DNA from: an uncultured Bacilli bacterium
Lineage (GTDB): Bacteria > Bacillota_I > Bacilli_A > RF39 > UBA660
NCBI GenBank assembly: GCA_947632545.1
Contig: CANRPP010000006.1
Span: forward strand, 1 to 49,990
Length of the DNA stretch: 49,990 bases
Direction: 5' to 3'
The first letter of the stretch is position 1. Each line of letters opens with the position of its first letter. The notes below the pieces were generated by a model that was not told where the DNA came from, ran no database searches, and saw only the letters and a program-made list of their open reading frames with translations. Shown here piece by piece: positions 1 to 8,470 of the stretch. A program made the translations under genes and the position numbers.

Positions 1-411
1 CCAGATATTTTAAATAAAATAAACGAAGAAACTAAAAGACAAGAAGAAGAAATAAGAAAAGAAGCTGAAAAGAAAACGGTTGAATTCCATTTCTATAGTA
101 CAAGTAAAAGTTTACCAATCCATTGTACAGAAAGTTACTGTGGTGATAGTGGACACATTTGGTTTGTTGAAGTAGAATGTGATTTAAATAAATGCGAAGG
201 ATTTACTGATTCTAGAACAGGTACTCAAGTTTCTACTTTACTAATAGGGAAACGTGCTGATATTACCAGTTACACAGTCACTGCACCAGCCCCTAAATAT
301 GGTTATAGATTTACAGGCTGGGAATTAATATCTTCAAGAAAAGCTGTTTCAAATGAGTTGGGTTCAGGAATTCTTTCGGGCAAGTATATAGCAACATATG
401 AAAAAGTTTAA
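1..411 (+). CDS. C-terminal fragment of a surface-type repeat protein (5' end outside window)
   Basis: The reading frame is open from the first base and stops with TAA at 409-411, giving 136 residues of a protein that begins outside the window. The first ~25 residues are a charged helix rich in E, K and R. The rest looks like an extracellular beta domain, with cysteines at several positions and the motif GYRFTGWE near the end, which resembles the end of InlB B-repeat (Listeria-Bacteroides) modules found in secreted proteins. No sorting signal or membrane anchor follows, so attachment, if any, lies upstream. A clear terminator follows at 434-481. The domain call rests on one short motif. Confidence 0.6.
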   Translation, partial: PDILNKINEETKRQEEEIRKEAEKKTVEFHFYSTSKSLPIHCTESYCGDSGHIWFVEVECDLNKCEGFTDSRTGTQVSTLLIGKRADITSYTVTAPAPKYGYRFTGWELISSRKAVSNELGSGILSGKYIATYEKV

Positions 412-433
412 TAATTGAATAGTATACAAAATT

Positions 434-481
434 AAAAAACAGGTATCAAAAAATTGAATGTTAAAAGTACCTGTTTTTTTT
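434..481 (+). terminator. Rho-independent terminator
   Basis: A 12-bp arm (434-445, core ACAGGTA) pairs with TACCTGT and the following T-run (468-481). It ends the transcript of the surface-type protein. Confidence 0.85.
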
Positions 482-510
482 ATCATAATAAGATATATAC
501 AAAAAAAGAA

Positions 511-797
511 ATGATATATTGGGAAGAATTAGATAGACAAGTAGAAGAATATGCGAATAAAAGTGGATTTATGTATGTAATAGATGAAGAACTATTTTCG
601 AAAATTCAATAGATAAACCAGCATCATTTGAAATAAGATATTTAAAACAATTTTATGAATTAGTTGGATTTGAAAAATTAGTACCAAATTATAATGAAGG
701 TTCAAAAAATATAGTTATTTCTTCTGATAACGAAAGAAATACTATAGTTACTTATATATATAATGAAACATTGGAAACAGGTATAATTACTAACTAA
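511..797 (+). pseudogene. Small gene of unknown function broken by a single-base frameshift
   Basis: Frame 1 opens at ATG 511 (MIYWEELDRQVEEY) and stops at TAG 610-612. A second open stretch in the next frame (..SIDKPASFEIRYLKQFYEL..) runs to TAA 795-797. The two join in one frame if the four-T run at 595-598 had one more T, which would give an intact protein of about 95 residues. I do not recognise the family. A terminator overlaps the stop codon, which supports a real former gene. No convincing ribosome binding site precedes the ATG. A sequencing error in the homopolymer would give the same picture. Confidence 0.55.
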
Positions 798-813
798 AAG
801 TAGTTAGTTTTTT
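788..813 (+). terminator. Rho-independent terminator
   Basis: ACTAACT (789-795) pairs with AGTTAGT (802-808), followed by a T-run. It overlaps the stop codon of the broken gene. Confidence 0.75.
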
Positions 814-924
814 GCATAAAAAGAAAAAAATAGTGATAAACATTTGATAAAGAAACTAAATAGTTAGGAATAAATCAAGATATAAAATGGCTAAAAAATA
901 CTTAAATAGAGGATTTAAATACAA

Positions 925-953
925 TTGATTTTCTGTTAGTTTTATATTATAAT
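925..953 (+). promoter_or_regulatory. Sigma-A type promoter
   Basis: TTGATT (925-930), 17-bp spacer, TATAAT (948-953). It lies 55 nt before the ATG of the 474-residue protein, whose ribosome binding site is AGAGGTG. Confidence 0.8.
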
Positions 954-1007
954 ATAAAACACAAATTACTACATACTAAATCAATTAATAAAAAGAGGTG
1001 TATTTTT

Positions 1008-2432
1008 ATGAAAAACGATAAATCTAAAGACAAAATTAATAAAAATAAAGTATCAGATATGAATGGCATAGATATAAGTAAAAAAGATATTATTAGTCAT
1101 AATGTTGTAGTAGAAACAAATATTCCTATTGAAGTATGTCATAATAATGGAAAATCAGTTATTACTAACTATGATGTTGTTCGTATTTTAGAAATACATT
1201 TAGATGTCTATTTTAAGGAAGATAGTGAAAAAAAAGAAAATATTGAAATAACACAACCTGTTCGACTAGTAACGTTTAAAGATAATAGTTATGAACTTGG
1301 AAAAATACAATTAAATAGAAGGCAAACATACCAATTATTATGTGATATGATAGATAAAAATACAATTGATAAGTTTAATAATAAAATGAATTTTTTATCC
1401 ATAAGTGATAATCATCCTTTCCATATAAGTACTAAAACAATATTTAATGGCATAATGAGTACAAGTGAATTTAGTTATGATCTTTATAATGATGAATTTA
1501 AAAAAATTATCAAACATATTATGAAACATAATAAAGAAAATTATAAAAATTCAGATGATACTTTATCATTTTTTAAATTTTGTAAACATTATTTTGAACA
1601 AAAAGCAATCACTGACAAAAAACAAATTGCGTGCAAAAAAATAGAAAATATTATTAATGATAAAAAAATTACAGATTATAAAGTTAGAAACAATATTGAT
1701 ATTAATAATAATGATATAAACAAGATAGTACATTTGGATATTTGTCTTGATGACAACGAGTGGACACATCTTATAACCTATGAAGGAAATAACTATATAC
1801 CAAGCAATGTTAGGCTAAATAGGAAGCAATTTGTTGATTTGTTAGAATTAATTATAAAAAATCCCAGTCATTTTATTGATACTGAAAGTATAATTCAATC
1901 TATATGTGATAATAATTTTTCTATAAATTACGAAAAGGTATTAGAGGGCTTATTATTAATTAGTAGTGTAGATACAGATCTATCTAGTATTAAACTATGC
2001 AATTTTTTTCTAGAAACAATGAAAAAGGAAAGAAAAAACAAAAATCCCGAAAGAATGTTAATTGATAATATAAGTGATATAATTCCAAAATTAGAAATGA
2101 TTACACAAGTAAAATTTGATTTTAATGATGAAGATAAGGATACAATTATTAAATTGCTCATTTCTCTTAATAACGAGCAATACATTAATTCTGATAATAA
2201 ATTATCAACTTATTCTTTAGCAGTGTCAATATTAAATAAATCATTCTTTAAGGCATCTATTTCTGGAAACAATAAGTTGAAAGTATCTGATATTGCTTAT
2301 TCAATATCAAATTGTGACCAAATTCAAAAAGATATTAGAAAAAAGACAGCTAGTTTATTATTAGATAACTTTAATCAAAAGAAGAGTGAAAATAAGAAAA
2401 ACTCCAAAAAATTGAATTTCCCCAAAAAATAG
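1008..2432 (+). CDS. Protein of unknown function with an internally duplicated domain (paralogue 1)
   Basis: This 474-residue soluble protein has no signal peptide or membrane segment and I do not recognise a family. It contains two copies of one module. Copy A (residues ~57-199) has RLVTFKDNSYELGKIQLN, a helix, then FCKHYFEQ; copy B (~236-340) has HLITYEGNNY..RLNRKQ, a helix, then LCNFFLET. A helical C-terminal domain (~349-447) follows, then a Lys-rich tail. The gene downstream has the same architecture in the same order, so this is a duplicated gene of a duplicated domain. It starts at ATG 1008, with a near-perfect promoter upstream. Base composition is as AT-rich as the neighbours. Regulatory or structural roles are possible, but nothing shows an enzyme active site. 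Confidence 0.85.
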   Translation: MKNDKSKDKINKNKVSDMNGIDISKKDIISHNVVVETNIPIEVCHNNGKSVITNYDVVRILEIHLDVYFKEDSEKKENIEITQPVRLVTFKDNSYELGKIQLNRRQTYQLLCDMIDKNTIDKFNNKMNFLSISDNHPFHISTKTIFNGIMSTSEFSYDLYNDEFKKIIKHIMKHNKENYKNSDDTLSFFKFCKHYFEQKAITDKKQIACKKIENIINDKKITDYKVRNNIDINNNDINKIVHLDICLDDNEWTHLITYEGNNYIPSNVRLNRKQFVDLLELIIKNPSHFIDTESIIQSICDNNFSINYEKVLEGLLLISSVDTDLSSIKLCNFFLETMKKERKNKNPERMLIDNISDIIPKLEMITQVKFDFNDEDKDTIIKLLISLNNEQYINSDNKLSTYSLAVSILNKSFFKASISGNNKLKVSDIAYSISNCDQIQKDIRKKTASLLLDNFNQKKSENKKNSKKLNFPKK

Positions 2433-2514
2433 TATAGATAATTTATTATATAATAAATAATATTTAATCAATAATTATATATTTAACTTTTAACTTTAAT
2501 TATGGAGGTAAACT

Positions 2515-4119
2515 ATGAATAAAACAAAAAAAATTGCCAAAGAAAATATAGAAAAATATGAAAAAATGAAAGAAAAAGAAGCTGAAGAAAGGACACGTGA
2601 AAAGACAATAGGTGATTATCATATTAATATAGAAACAAATTTTGATGATCCTATTAATCATAAACATGATAATATACGTATTAGAGCAGTTCATTTATAT
2701 ATTTGGTTTTTAGAAGATGATGATATTGAACTTGGATATGTAATAAAGAGAAAACCTATTCGACTTATATCATTTAAGAATGATAGTTATGAATTAGGTC
2801 AAATTCGATTAACATTTTGGCAAATGTATGATTTATTATCTTTGATTTCTTTAGATGGAGGGGAGATATTTGATAATTCATCTAAATTACTATCAGAAAA
2901 AGATAATAAAATTTTTTCTATAAACCCAGAAACAATAATTAAGGGATTCTCTGATTTGTGTAAAAGTTTTGAAGAATATATTTTCTATAAAAATTTTGAA
3001 AATAATTTTATAAAACAAAGAAAACAAAGTAATGAAATCGAAAAAATTCTTGATGATAATTCTTCATTTTTAAAGAATTGTAAGCACTATATAGAACATA
3101 AAGAAAAAACTAATAAAAATGAACAACCTAAAAATAATGAAGATTTTTGGAAAAAGAAAATTAAATCATATGAAATAAAAGTAAAAACAGATAAACCTAT
3201 TATTTATGGAGAAGATCCGTGGAATTTGAATAATCCTATTATTAAAAATAAAAATGATATATATATTAACTCAATTAGTCTAAAAATTTATTTCAAGGGT
3301 GGTTCAGCTCGTCTTTTAAAGTTTGACGGATTTGATTATAGTTATAAAGCAGGCAAAATAAAGTTATCAAAAAAACAGTTTTCTGATTTATTAAAGATGA
3401 TTATAACAAACCAAGATTTTTATTATGACAATAAAATCGAAACTATAGAATCTGACTTTTTTGATTATATAGGTGCTGAAAAATTATTAGAAGCCTTATT
3501 ATCAGTTAGTGATGTAGATGCAGATTTATCAATTATTAAATTGTGTAATGATTTTTTAAATTCAAGAGAAAAACATATAAAAGAACAGGAACAAGAAATA
3601 TACCAACCATTATATGAAAAGCATAAAGAATTTGATAAACTTTATGATGGATTAAGAAATAATAATTATAATAATAGTGATATATTAACAGAAATGTTTG
3701 AAAAAAATTTTTCTTCAAATAAAAAGTTACCAGAAGGTACAATTGATGAAATGTTATATGATTCTATGAGTGCAATAATTCCCACATTAGAAGAAATTAC
3801 AAAAGTAGAGTTTAATTTTAATAAGAAAGATAAGAAAGTAATTATTAATTCAATTATATCACTTATTAATTATGAATGTATGAAGTCTGATGAAAAAGTT
3901 TCAGCTAAATCTATAACAACATCAATATTAGGTGAAGCATTTTCTCAATCAGCAATTTTAGGTAAAAAGGAATTAGATATATATGATGTTGCTCAATCAA
4001 TATTAAATTGCGATAAAATTAATAAAGATATAAGAAAAAAAGAAGCTGAATCTTTGATAAATAAAGTAAAGAAAAATCAAAGAAAAAATGAAAAAAGTAA
4101 TAAAATAAAGAGAAAATAG
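2515..4119 (+). CDS. Protein of unknown function with an internally duplicated domain (paralogue 2)
   Basis: This 534-residue paralogue of the preceding gene shares RLISFKNDSYELGQIRL (copy A, ~53-215), RLLKFDGFDYSYKAGKIKLS (copy B, ~260-365) and the helical C-terminal domain (from ~423: SMSAIIPTLEEI..) ending in a basic tail. It has an extra charged helix at the N terminus (~1-30) and an insertion of about 60 residues, probably coiled, between copy B and the C-terminal domain. The start is ATG 2515 after GGAGG. It lies 82 nt after paralogue 1 with no terminator between, so the two are probably co-transcribed. No membrane segments or catalytic motifs are visible. Confidence 0.85.
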   Translation: MNKTKKIAKENIEKYEKMKEKEAEERTREKTIGDYHINIETNFDDPINHKHDNIRIRAVHLYIWFLEDDDIELGYVIKRKPIRLISFKNDSYELGQIRLTFWQMYDLLSLISLDGGEIFDNSSKLLSEKDNKIFSINPETIIKGFSDLCKSFEEYIFYKNFENNFIKQRKQSNEIEKILDDNSSFLKNCKHYIEHKEKTNKNEQPKNNEDFWKKKIKSYEIKVKTDKPIIYGEDPWNLNNPIIKNKNDIYINSISLKIYFKGGSARLLKFDGFDYSYKAGKIKLSKKQFSDLLKMIITNQDFYYDNKIETIESDFFDYIGAEKLLEALLSVSDVDADLSIIKLCNDFLNSREKHIKEQEQEIYQPLYEKHKEFDKLYDGLRNNNYNNSDILTEMFEKNFSSNKKLPEGTIDEMLYDSMSAIIPTLEEITKVEFNFNKKDKKVIINSIISLINYECMKSDEKVSAKSITTSILGEAFSQSAILGKKELDIYDVAQSILNCDKINKDIRKKEAESLINKVKKNQRKNEKSNKIKRK

Positions 4120-4213
4120 ATTTTTAAATATTTACAATTATACGAAATAATTAAAATAATATATAATTTTAAAGAAAATAATTTATTAATAAATATATAA
4201 TAAAAAGTAAATA

Positions 4214-4239
4214 ATGCAATAGATTAATCTTAATTGCAT
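4214..4239. promoter_or_regulatory. Nested inverted repeat upstream of uvsE
   Basis: ATGCAAT (4214-4220) and ATTGCAT (4233-4239) form a perfect 7-bp stem whose loop contains a second palindrome, AGATTAATCT. No T-run follows on the plus strand, so it is not a good terminator. It sits 43 nt before the uvsE start and could be an operator. AT-rich DNA makes chance palindromes common. Confidence 0.3.
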
Positions 4240-4281
4240 ATAAAACATATTATTTAATACATACTAATACTGGTGATTGTA

Positions 4282-5226
4282 ATGAAAATAAGATTAGGAT
4301 ATGTATCTATTAGTAAAGCCTTAAATAATATTACACCCTCTAGTACATTTACTTATACAAATTATTTAAAATGTGAAAATAAAGAAGAAAAATTAGATTC
4401 TATTATAAAATCAAATTTATTAGATTTAAAAGAACTTATTATTTATAATATTAAAAATAATATTCATTTTTATCGTATAACCTCTAAACTTATTCCCCTT
4501 GCAACACATAAAGAAGTTAATTTTGATTATATAAAAAAATATAGTAAACAATATAATGAAATATCAAAATTAATAAATAAATATAATATAAGAGTAGATA
4601 CACATCCAGATCAATTTTGTGTTTTGAATAGTACAAATAAAGAGGTTATAGAAAACTCTATTAGAATAATTAACTATCACTATAATATATTAAAAGCATT
4701 AGGTATAAAAAATATAGTAATAATATTACATATTGGAAGTAGTGTATTTGGAAAAAATAATTCGATATCAAGATTTATTAATAATTATAAAAAATTACCA
4801 AATCATTTAAAGAAAATAATAGTATTAGAAAATGATGATAAAATATATAATGTTTCTGATACTCTTGAATTATCAAAAAAGTTAAATATTCCAATGGTAT
4901 TAGATTATCACCATCATATATGTAATAAAAGTGATAAGGATATAGATTTTTATTTAAAAGATATCTTTGCATCATGGAATGGTAAAACTCCAAAAGTCCA
5001 TTTTTCAAGTCCTAAAAATAAAACAAAAAAAGATTTTAGAAGTCATCACGACTACATAAATTCAGATGATTTTATTGATTTTTTGAATATAATTAAAAAA
5101 TATAATGTAGATTTAGATATTATGTTGGAAGCAAAAGCAAAAGATGATGCATTATTTAGGCTAGTTAGAGAATTAAAATATAAGACAAATTATAAATTCA
5201 TTGATGAAACTTCTTTTTATATTTAA
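4282..5226 (+). CDS. uvsE: UV DNA damage endonuclease (UVDE family)
   Basis: This 314-residue TIM-barrel endonuclease nicks DNA 5' to UV photoproducts and other lesions, starting excision repair independently of UvrABC. The family opening LGYVSISKALNN with SPS/TPSSTFTY is present, followed by the metal-ligand motifs DTHPDQF (~107-112), LHIGS (~149), LENDD (~182) and LDYHHHIC (~207), and by HFSSPK and LEAKAKD near the end. The ATG at 4282 is chosen because the in-frame GTG at 4273 is part of the Shine-Dalgarno TGGTGAT. Length is normal for the family. With uvrC, mutL and mutS this makes the window rich in DNA repair. Confidence 0.93.
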   Translation: MKIRLGYVSISKALNNITPSSTFTYTNYLKCENKEEKLDSIIKSNLLDLKELIIYNIKNNIHFYRITSKLIPLATHKEVNFDYIKKYSKQYNEISKLINKYNIRVDTHPDQFCVLNSTNKEVIENSIRIINYHYNILKALGIKNIVIILHIGSSVFGKNNSISRFINNYKKLPNHLKKIIVLENDDKIYNVSDTLELSKKLNIPMVLDYHHHICNKSDKDIDFYLKDIFASWNGKTPKVHFSSPKNKTKKDFRSHHDYINSDDFIDFLNIIKKYNVDLDIMLEAKAKDDALFRLVRELKYKTNYKFIDETSFYI

Positions 5227-5237
5227 TTAAATAATTC

Positions 5238-5266
5238 TAGACAAATTGTCATAAAAATGGTATAAT
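5238..5266 (+). promoter_or_regulatory. Sigma-A type promoter
   Basis: TAGACA (5238-5243), 17-bp spacer, TATAAT (5261-5266). It serves the 158-residue gene starting at 5295. Confidence 0.75.
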
Positions 5267-5294
5267 ATGTAAGAAAAGAGGGGGGACTAAATAC

Positions 5295-5771
5295 ATGAAA
5301 AATTATCAAAAATATATAAATGTTGCACAATCGTATTTAGATAATATTGGTTCGGATTATAAAATACAATCAGATAGTTATAATAAAAGTTTGTCAATTA
5401 TAGGAAATAAACATGATTTTATAGTAGAAACAAATGAGCAGCAGGATGATAAAAAAATAACATGTACTATAAATGTTTCTGATACAACAGGAGTTATGAT
5501 ATATATTAAAAATATACAGCCAGATAGTGATAGTACTATTAATAGCAAACTAATATCTGAAATGTTTTCAAAAATTGAATATGATGAGCAATCAAAAAAA
5601 ATATTCTTTTCAACTAAAAATGTTTATTCAAAAAAAGAAAATATAAAAAATCAAGATTCTGAAAGTTGTTCTTTATATGAAACTGTTAGTATTACATTAA
5701 AACATAATAATTTTAAATATAGTGATGGTATAGATAATAATTTAATTGAATCTAAAGAATTAATAAAATAG
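5295..5771 (+). CDS. Hypothetical protein, 158 residues
   Basis: I do not recognise this protein. It appears soluble, without a signal peptide or membrane segment, and is polar (many N, D, K, S). Alternating hydrophobic residues suggest beta strands, for example in FIVETN, ITCTINVSD and VMIYIKNI, followed by an acidic linker and another strand-rich end. It has its own near-consensus promoter, a G-rich ribosome binding site (AGAGGGGGG) before ATG 5295, and its own terminator overlapping the stop. It therefore forms a single-gene unit between uvsE and a nitroreductase. Confidence 0.8.
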   Translation: MKNYQKYINVAQSYLDNIGSDYKIQSDSYNKSLSIIGNKHDFIVETNEQQDDKKITCTINVSDTTGVMIYIKNIQPDSDSTINSKLISEMFSKIEYDEQSKKIFFSTKNVYSKKENIKNQDSESCSLYETVSITLKHNNFKYSDGIDNNLIESKELIK

Positions 5772-5795
5772 AAAGGAATATATCTTTTCTTTTTA
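5770..5795 (+). terminator. Rho-independent terminator
   Basis: AGAAAGGA (5770-5777) pairs with TCTTTTCT (5783-5790, one G-U pair), followed by T-rich sequence. The left arm includes the stop codon of the 158-residue gene. A TATAAT at 5803-5808 downstream may be the -10 of the nitroreductase gene, but no clear -35 was found. Confidence 0.7.
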
Positions 5796-5823
5796 TTTTT
5801 ATTATAATATTTAAGGAGTATAT

Positions 5824-6357
5824 ATGGAAGTTAATGAAGCAATAATAAACCGTAGAAGTATTAGAAAATTTACTGATAAAGAAATAAATGACATAGATAT
5901 AAATAAAATTATAAATGCCGCAAGACTTGCTCCTTCAGCAAAAAATAGACAACCTTGGCTATTTAAAATTACAACTGAAGAAGAAAAAAATAAATTAGCA
6001 GATATTATGATAAAATATGATAATGAAAATGAGTCAATTTCATCTAGTATAGGTTTTACTGCTAATATTATAAAAAATGCTAAAGAATTAATATTAGTAT
6101 TACGAAATAACAATGATCAAGAATGGTTAGAGATGGATTTATTATCAATAGGAGCTGCAATAGAAAATATGTGTCTAGAAGCAGAAAATTTATCTATTTC
6201 AACATTATGGATAGGAGATATTTTCTTTGTAAATAACGAAATATGTTCTAAATTGAATATAACTGAAGGAAAGATAATATCAGCTATAGCAATAGGATAT
6301 AAAGACCAAAATCCTAATCCTAGACCTAGAAAAGGAATGGATGAAATACTTATCTAA
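5824..6357 (+). CDS. Nitroreductase family protein (FMN-dependent)
   Basis: This 177-residue flavin oxidoreductase of the nitroreductase fold reduces nitro groups, quinones or similar acceptors with NAD(P)H. The family signature is at the N terminus: AIINRRSIRKF (residues ~6-16, FMN phosphate contacts), then ARLAPSAKNRQPW (~38-50). Later come MDLLSIGAAIENMCLEAENL (~101-120) and the C-terminal IAIGYKDQNPNPRPRK, which is also typical. It starts at ATG 5824 after AAGGAG. The natural substrate cannot be read from the sequence. Confidence 0.9.
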   Translation: MEVNEAIINRRSIRKFTDKEINDIDINKIINAARLAPSAKNRQPWLFKITTEEEKNKLADIMIKYDNENESISSSIGFTANIIKNAKELILVLRNNNDQEWLEMDLLSIGAAIENMCLEAENLSISTLWIGDIFFVNNEICSKLNITEGKIISAIAIGYKDQNPNPRPRKGMDEILI

Positions 6358-6359
6358 AT

Positions 6360-6388
6360 TTTACAAATAATTATAAATATGATATAAA
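6360..6388 (+). promoter_or_regulatory. Sigma-A type promoter of tkt
   Basis: TTTACA (6360-6365), 17-bp spacer, TATAAA (6383-6388). It is followed 31 nt later by the tkt start and begins directly after the nitroreductase stop codon. Confidence 0.65.
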
Positions 6389-6419
6389 TATATATAATGT
6401 AATAGAAGTGGAGTATTAT

Positions 6420-8408
6420 ATGAGATTAATTAAAGAAAATAACAATCCAATAAATGAAGAAAAAATAATAAATCAAATACGTTCATTAGGAATAGATATG
6501 ATATCTGAAGCTAAAAGTGGTCATCCTGGAATAGTATTAGGTGCAGCACCAATTATTTATACCTTATATGCAAAACATTTGAATATAGATATAGATAATC
6601 CTAATTACTATAATAGAGATAGATTCATATTATCATCTGGTCATGGTTCAGCATTATTATATGCAACATTATTCATGGCAGGTTTTGATTTAGAACTTGA
6701 TGATTTAAAGAATTTTAGACAAATAAATTCAAAAACTCCAGGGCATCCTGAATTAGGTATAACTCCAGGCGTTGATATGACAACTGGACCATTAGGTCAA
6801 GGTTTTGCAACAGCAGTAGGTATTGCCATAGCAGAAAAATATCTAGAAGCAAGATATAATAAATTTTCAAAAAATCTATTTAATTTTAATACATATGTCT
6901 TATGCGGTGATGGTGATTTAGAAGAAGGTATTAGTTACGAGGCTGCATCACTTGCAGGAACACTTGAACTAAATAAATTAATTGTTTTATATGATTCAAA
7001 TGATACCCAATTAGATAGTAAAACAGATATAGTATTTACTGAAGATATAAAAATGCGTTTTGAAGCATGTAATTGGAATTATATAAAAGTATCAGATGGA
7101 GAAGATTATAATGCTATTTCTAAAGCAATTGATGACGCTAAAAAAAGCCTAAAACCAACTATTATAGAAGTAAAAACACAAATAGGAAAATATTCTAAAA
7201 ATGAAGGTACTAATTTAGTACACGGAGGTCCACTAGACGCTTTAGATATTACTAATATAAAGCAAAAACTAAATCTTCGAGATGTTAATTTTAATATTAC
7301 AAATGATACTATTGAAGATTTTCAAAGTATGATTACAAAAAGATGTACTAATTTATCAAGTAAATTTGATAAACAATTAAATAAATTAAATGATGATATA
7401 AAAGATGAAATATTATATTTAATGAATACTGATAAGAAATTAGATTTTAAAGATTTAATCTACGATGAACCTGAAAATAAAGAAGAATCACCTAGAGTAA
7501 CTTCTGGAAAAGTTTTAAATGAATTAGTTAAACTAAATCAATCAATAATTGGTGGTAGTGCTGATTTATTTAAATCTACAAATACTTTAATAGAAAAAGA
7601 AGATATATTTTCACCTAAAAATTATGAAGCAAGAAATATATATTTTGGGCTTAGAGAACATGCAATGGGGGCTATTTTAAATGGTATAGCGCTATTAGGA
7701 TTTAGACCATATGGTTCAACATTTCTAGTTTTTTCAAATTATATGATGCCTGCAATCAGAATGGCTGCAATGTTAAAATTACCAATTACCTATATATTTA
7801 CACATGATTCAATCAGTTTAGGAGAAGATGGTCCAACACATCAACCTATAGAACAATTAGCCCAACTACGAGTTATACCAAATTTAGAAGTATTTAGACC
7901 ATGTGATGCTAATGAAGTAATTGGTGTTTATAAAACTATTATGAAAAAGAAAAATTCACCTGCTGTTATTTCTCTTTCAAAAAACGAATTACCTATATTA
8001 GAAGAAACAAATTCAAATGAAGTAGAAAAAGGTGGATATATAGTAAAAAATAATATAAGAAAATTAGATGGTATTATAATATCTTCAGGAGAAGAAGTTC
8101 ATCTTGCTATAGAAGTTGCAAAAAGATTATATATAAAAGGGTTTGATATAAGAGTAGTAAGTATGCCTTCTATTAAAAGATTTATAGAAAATGATAAAGA
8201 TTATATTGAAAATATTTTACCAGTTGGTATTAAAAAAATAGTTATAGAAGCATCTTCTCAAATGCCATGGAATGAATTAGTCTTTAATAAGAAATATTTA
8301 ATAACCCTAGATACATTTGGAAAATCAGGTAAAAAAGATGATGTTTATAAAGAATTCGGTTTTGATATTGATACTTTAGAAGAAAAAGTAGAAGAATTAT
8401 TAAAATAA
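6420..8408 (+). CDS. tkt: Transketolase
   Basis: This thiamine diphosphate enzyme of the non-oxidative pentose phosphate pathway moves two-carbon ketol units between sugar phosphates. It has 662 residues, the usual length. Visible landmarks are AKSGHPG near the N terminus, SSGHGSALLYATL, TTGPLGQGFATAVG, the ThDP/Mg motif GDGDLEEG (~165), DLFKSTNT, the glutamate-containing FGLREHAMG, and the pyrimidine-domain motif EDGPTHQPIEQLA. The ATG at 6420 is chosen because the in-frame GTG at 6408 lies in the AGTGGAG ribosome binding site. It is followed by sirA and yneF, the same order as in Bacillus subtilis. Confidence 0.97.
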   Translation: MRLIKENNNPINEEKIINQIRSLGIDMISEAKSGHPGIVLGAAPIIYTLYAKHLNIDIDNPNYYNRDRFILSSGHGSALLYATLFMAGFDLELDDLKNFRQINSKTPGHPELGITPGVDMTTGPLGQGFATAVGIAIAEKYLEARYNKFSKNLFNFNTYVLCGDGDLEEGISYEAASLAGTLELNKLIVLYDSNDTQLDSKTDIVFTEDIKMRFEACNWNYIKVSDGEDYNAISKAIDDAKKSLKPTIIEVKTQIGKYSKNEGTNLVHGGPLDALDITNIKQKLNLRDVNFNITNDTIEDFQSMITKRCTNLSSKFDKQLNKLNDDIKDEILYLMNTDKKLDFKDLIYDEPENKEESPRVTSGKVLNELVKLNQSIIGGSADLFKSTNTLIEKEDIFSPKNYEARNIYFGLREHAMGAILNGIALLGFRPYGSTFLVFSNYMMPAIRMAAMLKLPITYIFTHDSISLGEDGPTHQPIEQLAQLRVIPNLEVFRPCDANEVIGVYKTIMKKKNSPAVISLSKNELPILEETNSNEVEKGGYIVKNNIRKLDGIIISSGEEVHLAIEVAKRLYIKGFDIRVVSMPSIKRFIENDKDYIENILPVGIKKIVIEASSQMPWNELVFNKKYLITLDTFGKSGKKDDVYKEFGFDIDTLEEKVEELLK

Positions 8409-8421
8409 TATACGACATAAT

Positions 8422-8470
8422 AAGACTTTCATATTTATTACAATATATTTGGTGATAATATGAAAGTCTT
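8422..8470 (+). promoter_or_regulatory. Perfect 13-bp hairpin across the sirA start codon
   Basis: The arms at 8422-8434 (AAGACTTTCATAT) and 8458-8470 (ATATGAAAGTCTT) are perfect complements with a 23-nt loop. The right arm contains the sirA ATG (8460) and its first codons, and the loop contains the Shine-Dalgarno GGTGAT. In RNA read through from tkt the start codon would be base-paired. The short TTTT after the stem could also make it a weak tkt terminator. Either role would limit SirA synthesis. Confidence 0.6.

Noticed and set aside
2441-2458. 18-bp perfect palindrome ATTTATTATATAATAAAT between the two paralogues
   Set aside because: Made only of A and T in an AT-rich gap, with no T-run or known motif; likely chance.
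1-4272. Prophage or insertion-sequence origin for the left accessory region
   Set aside because: No integrase, transposase, phage structural gene or flanking direct repeat could be found.
5811-6113. 100-codon minus-strand frame opposite the nitroreductase gene
   Set aside because: The plus-strand protein has full family motifs; the other frame is hydrophobic by base composition only.
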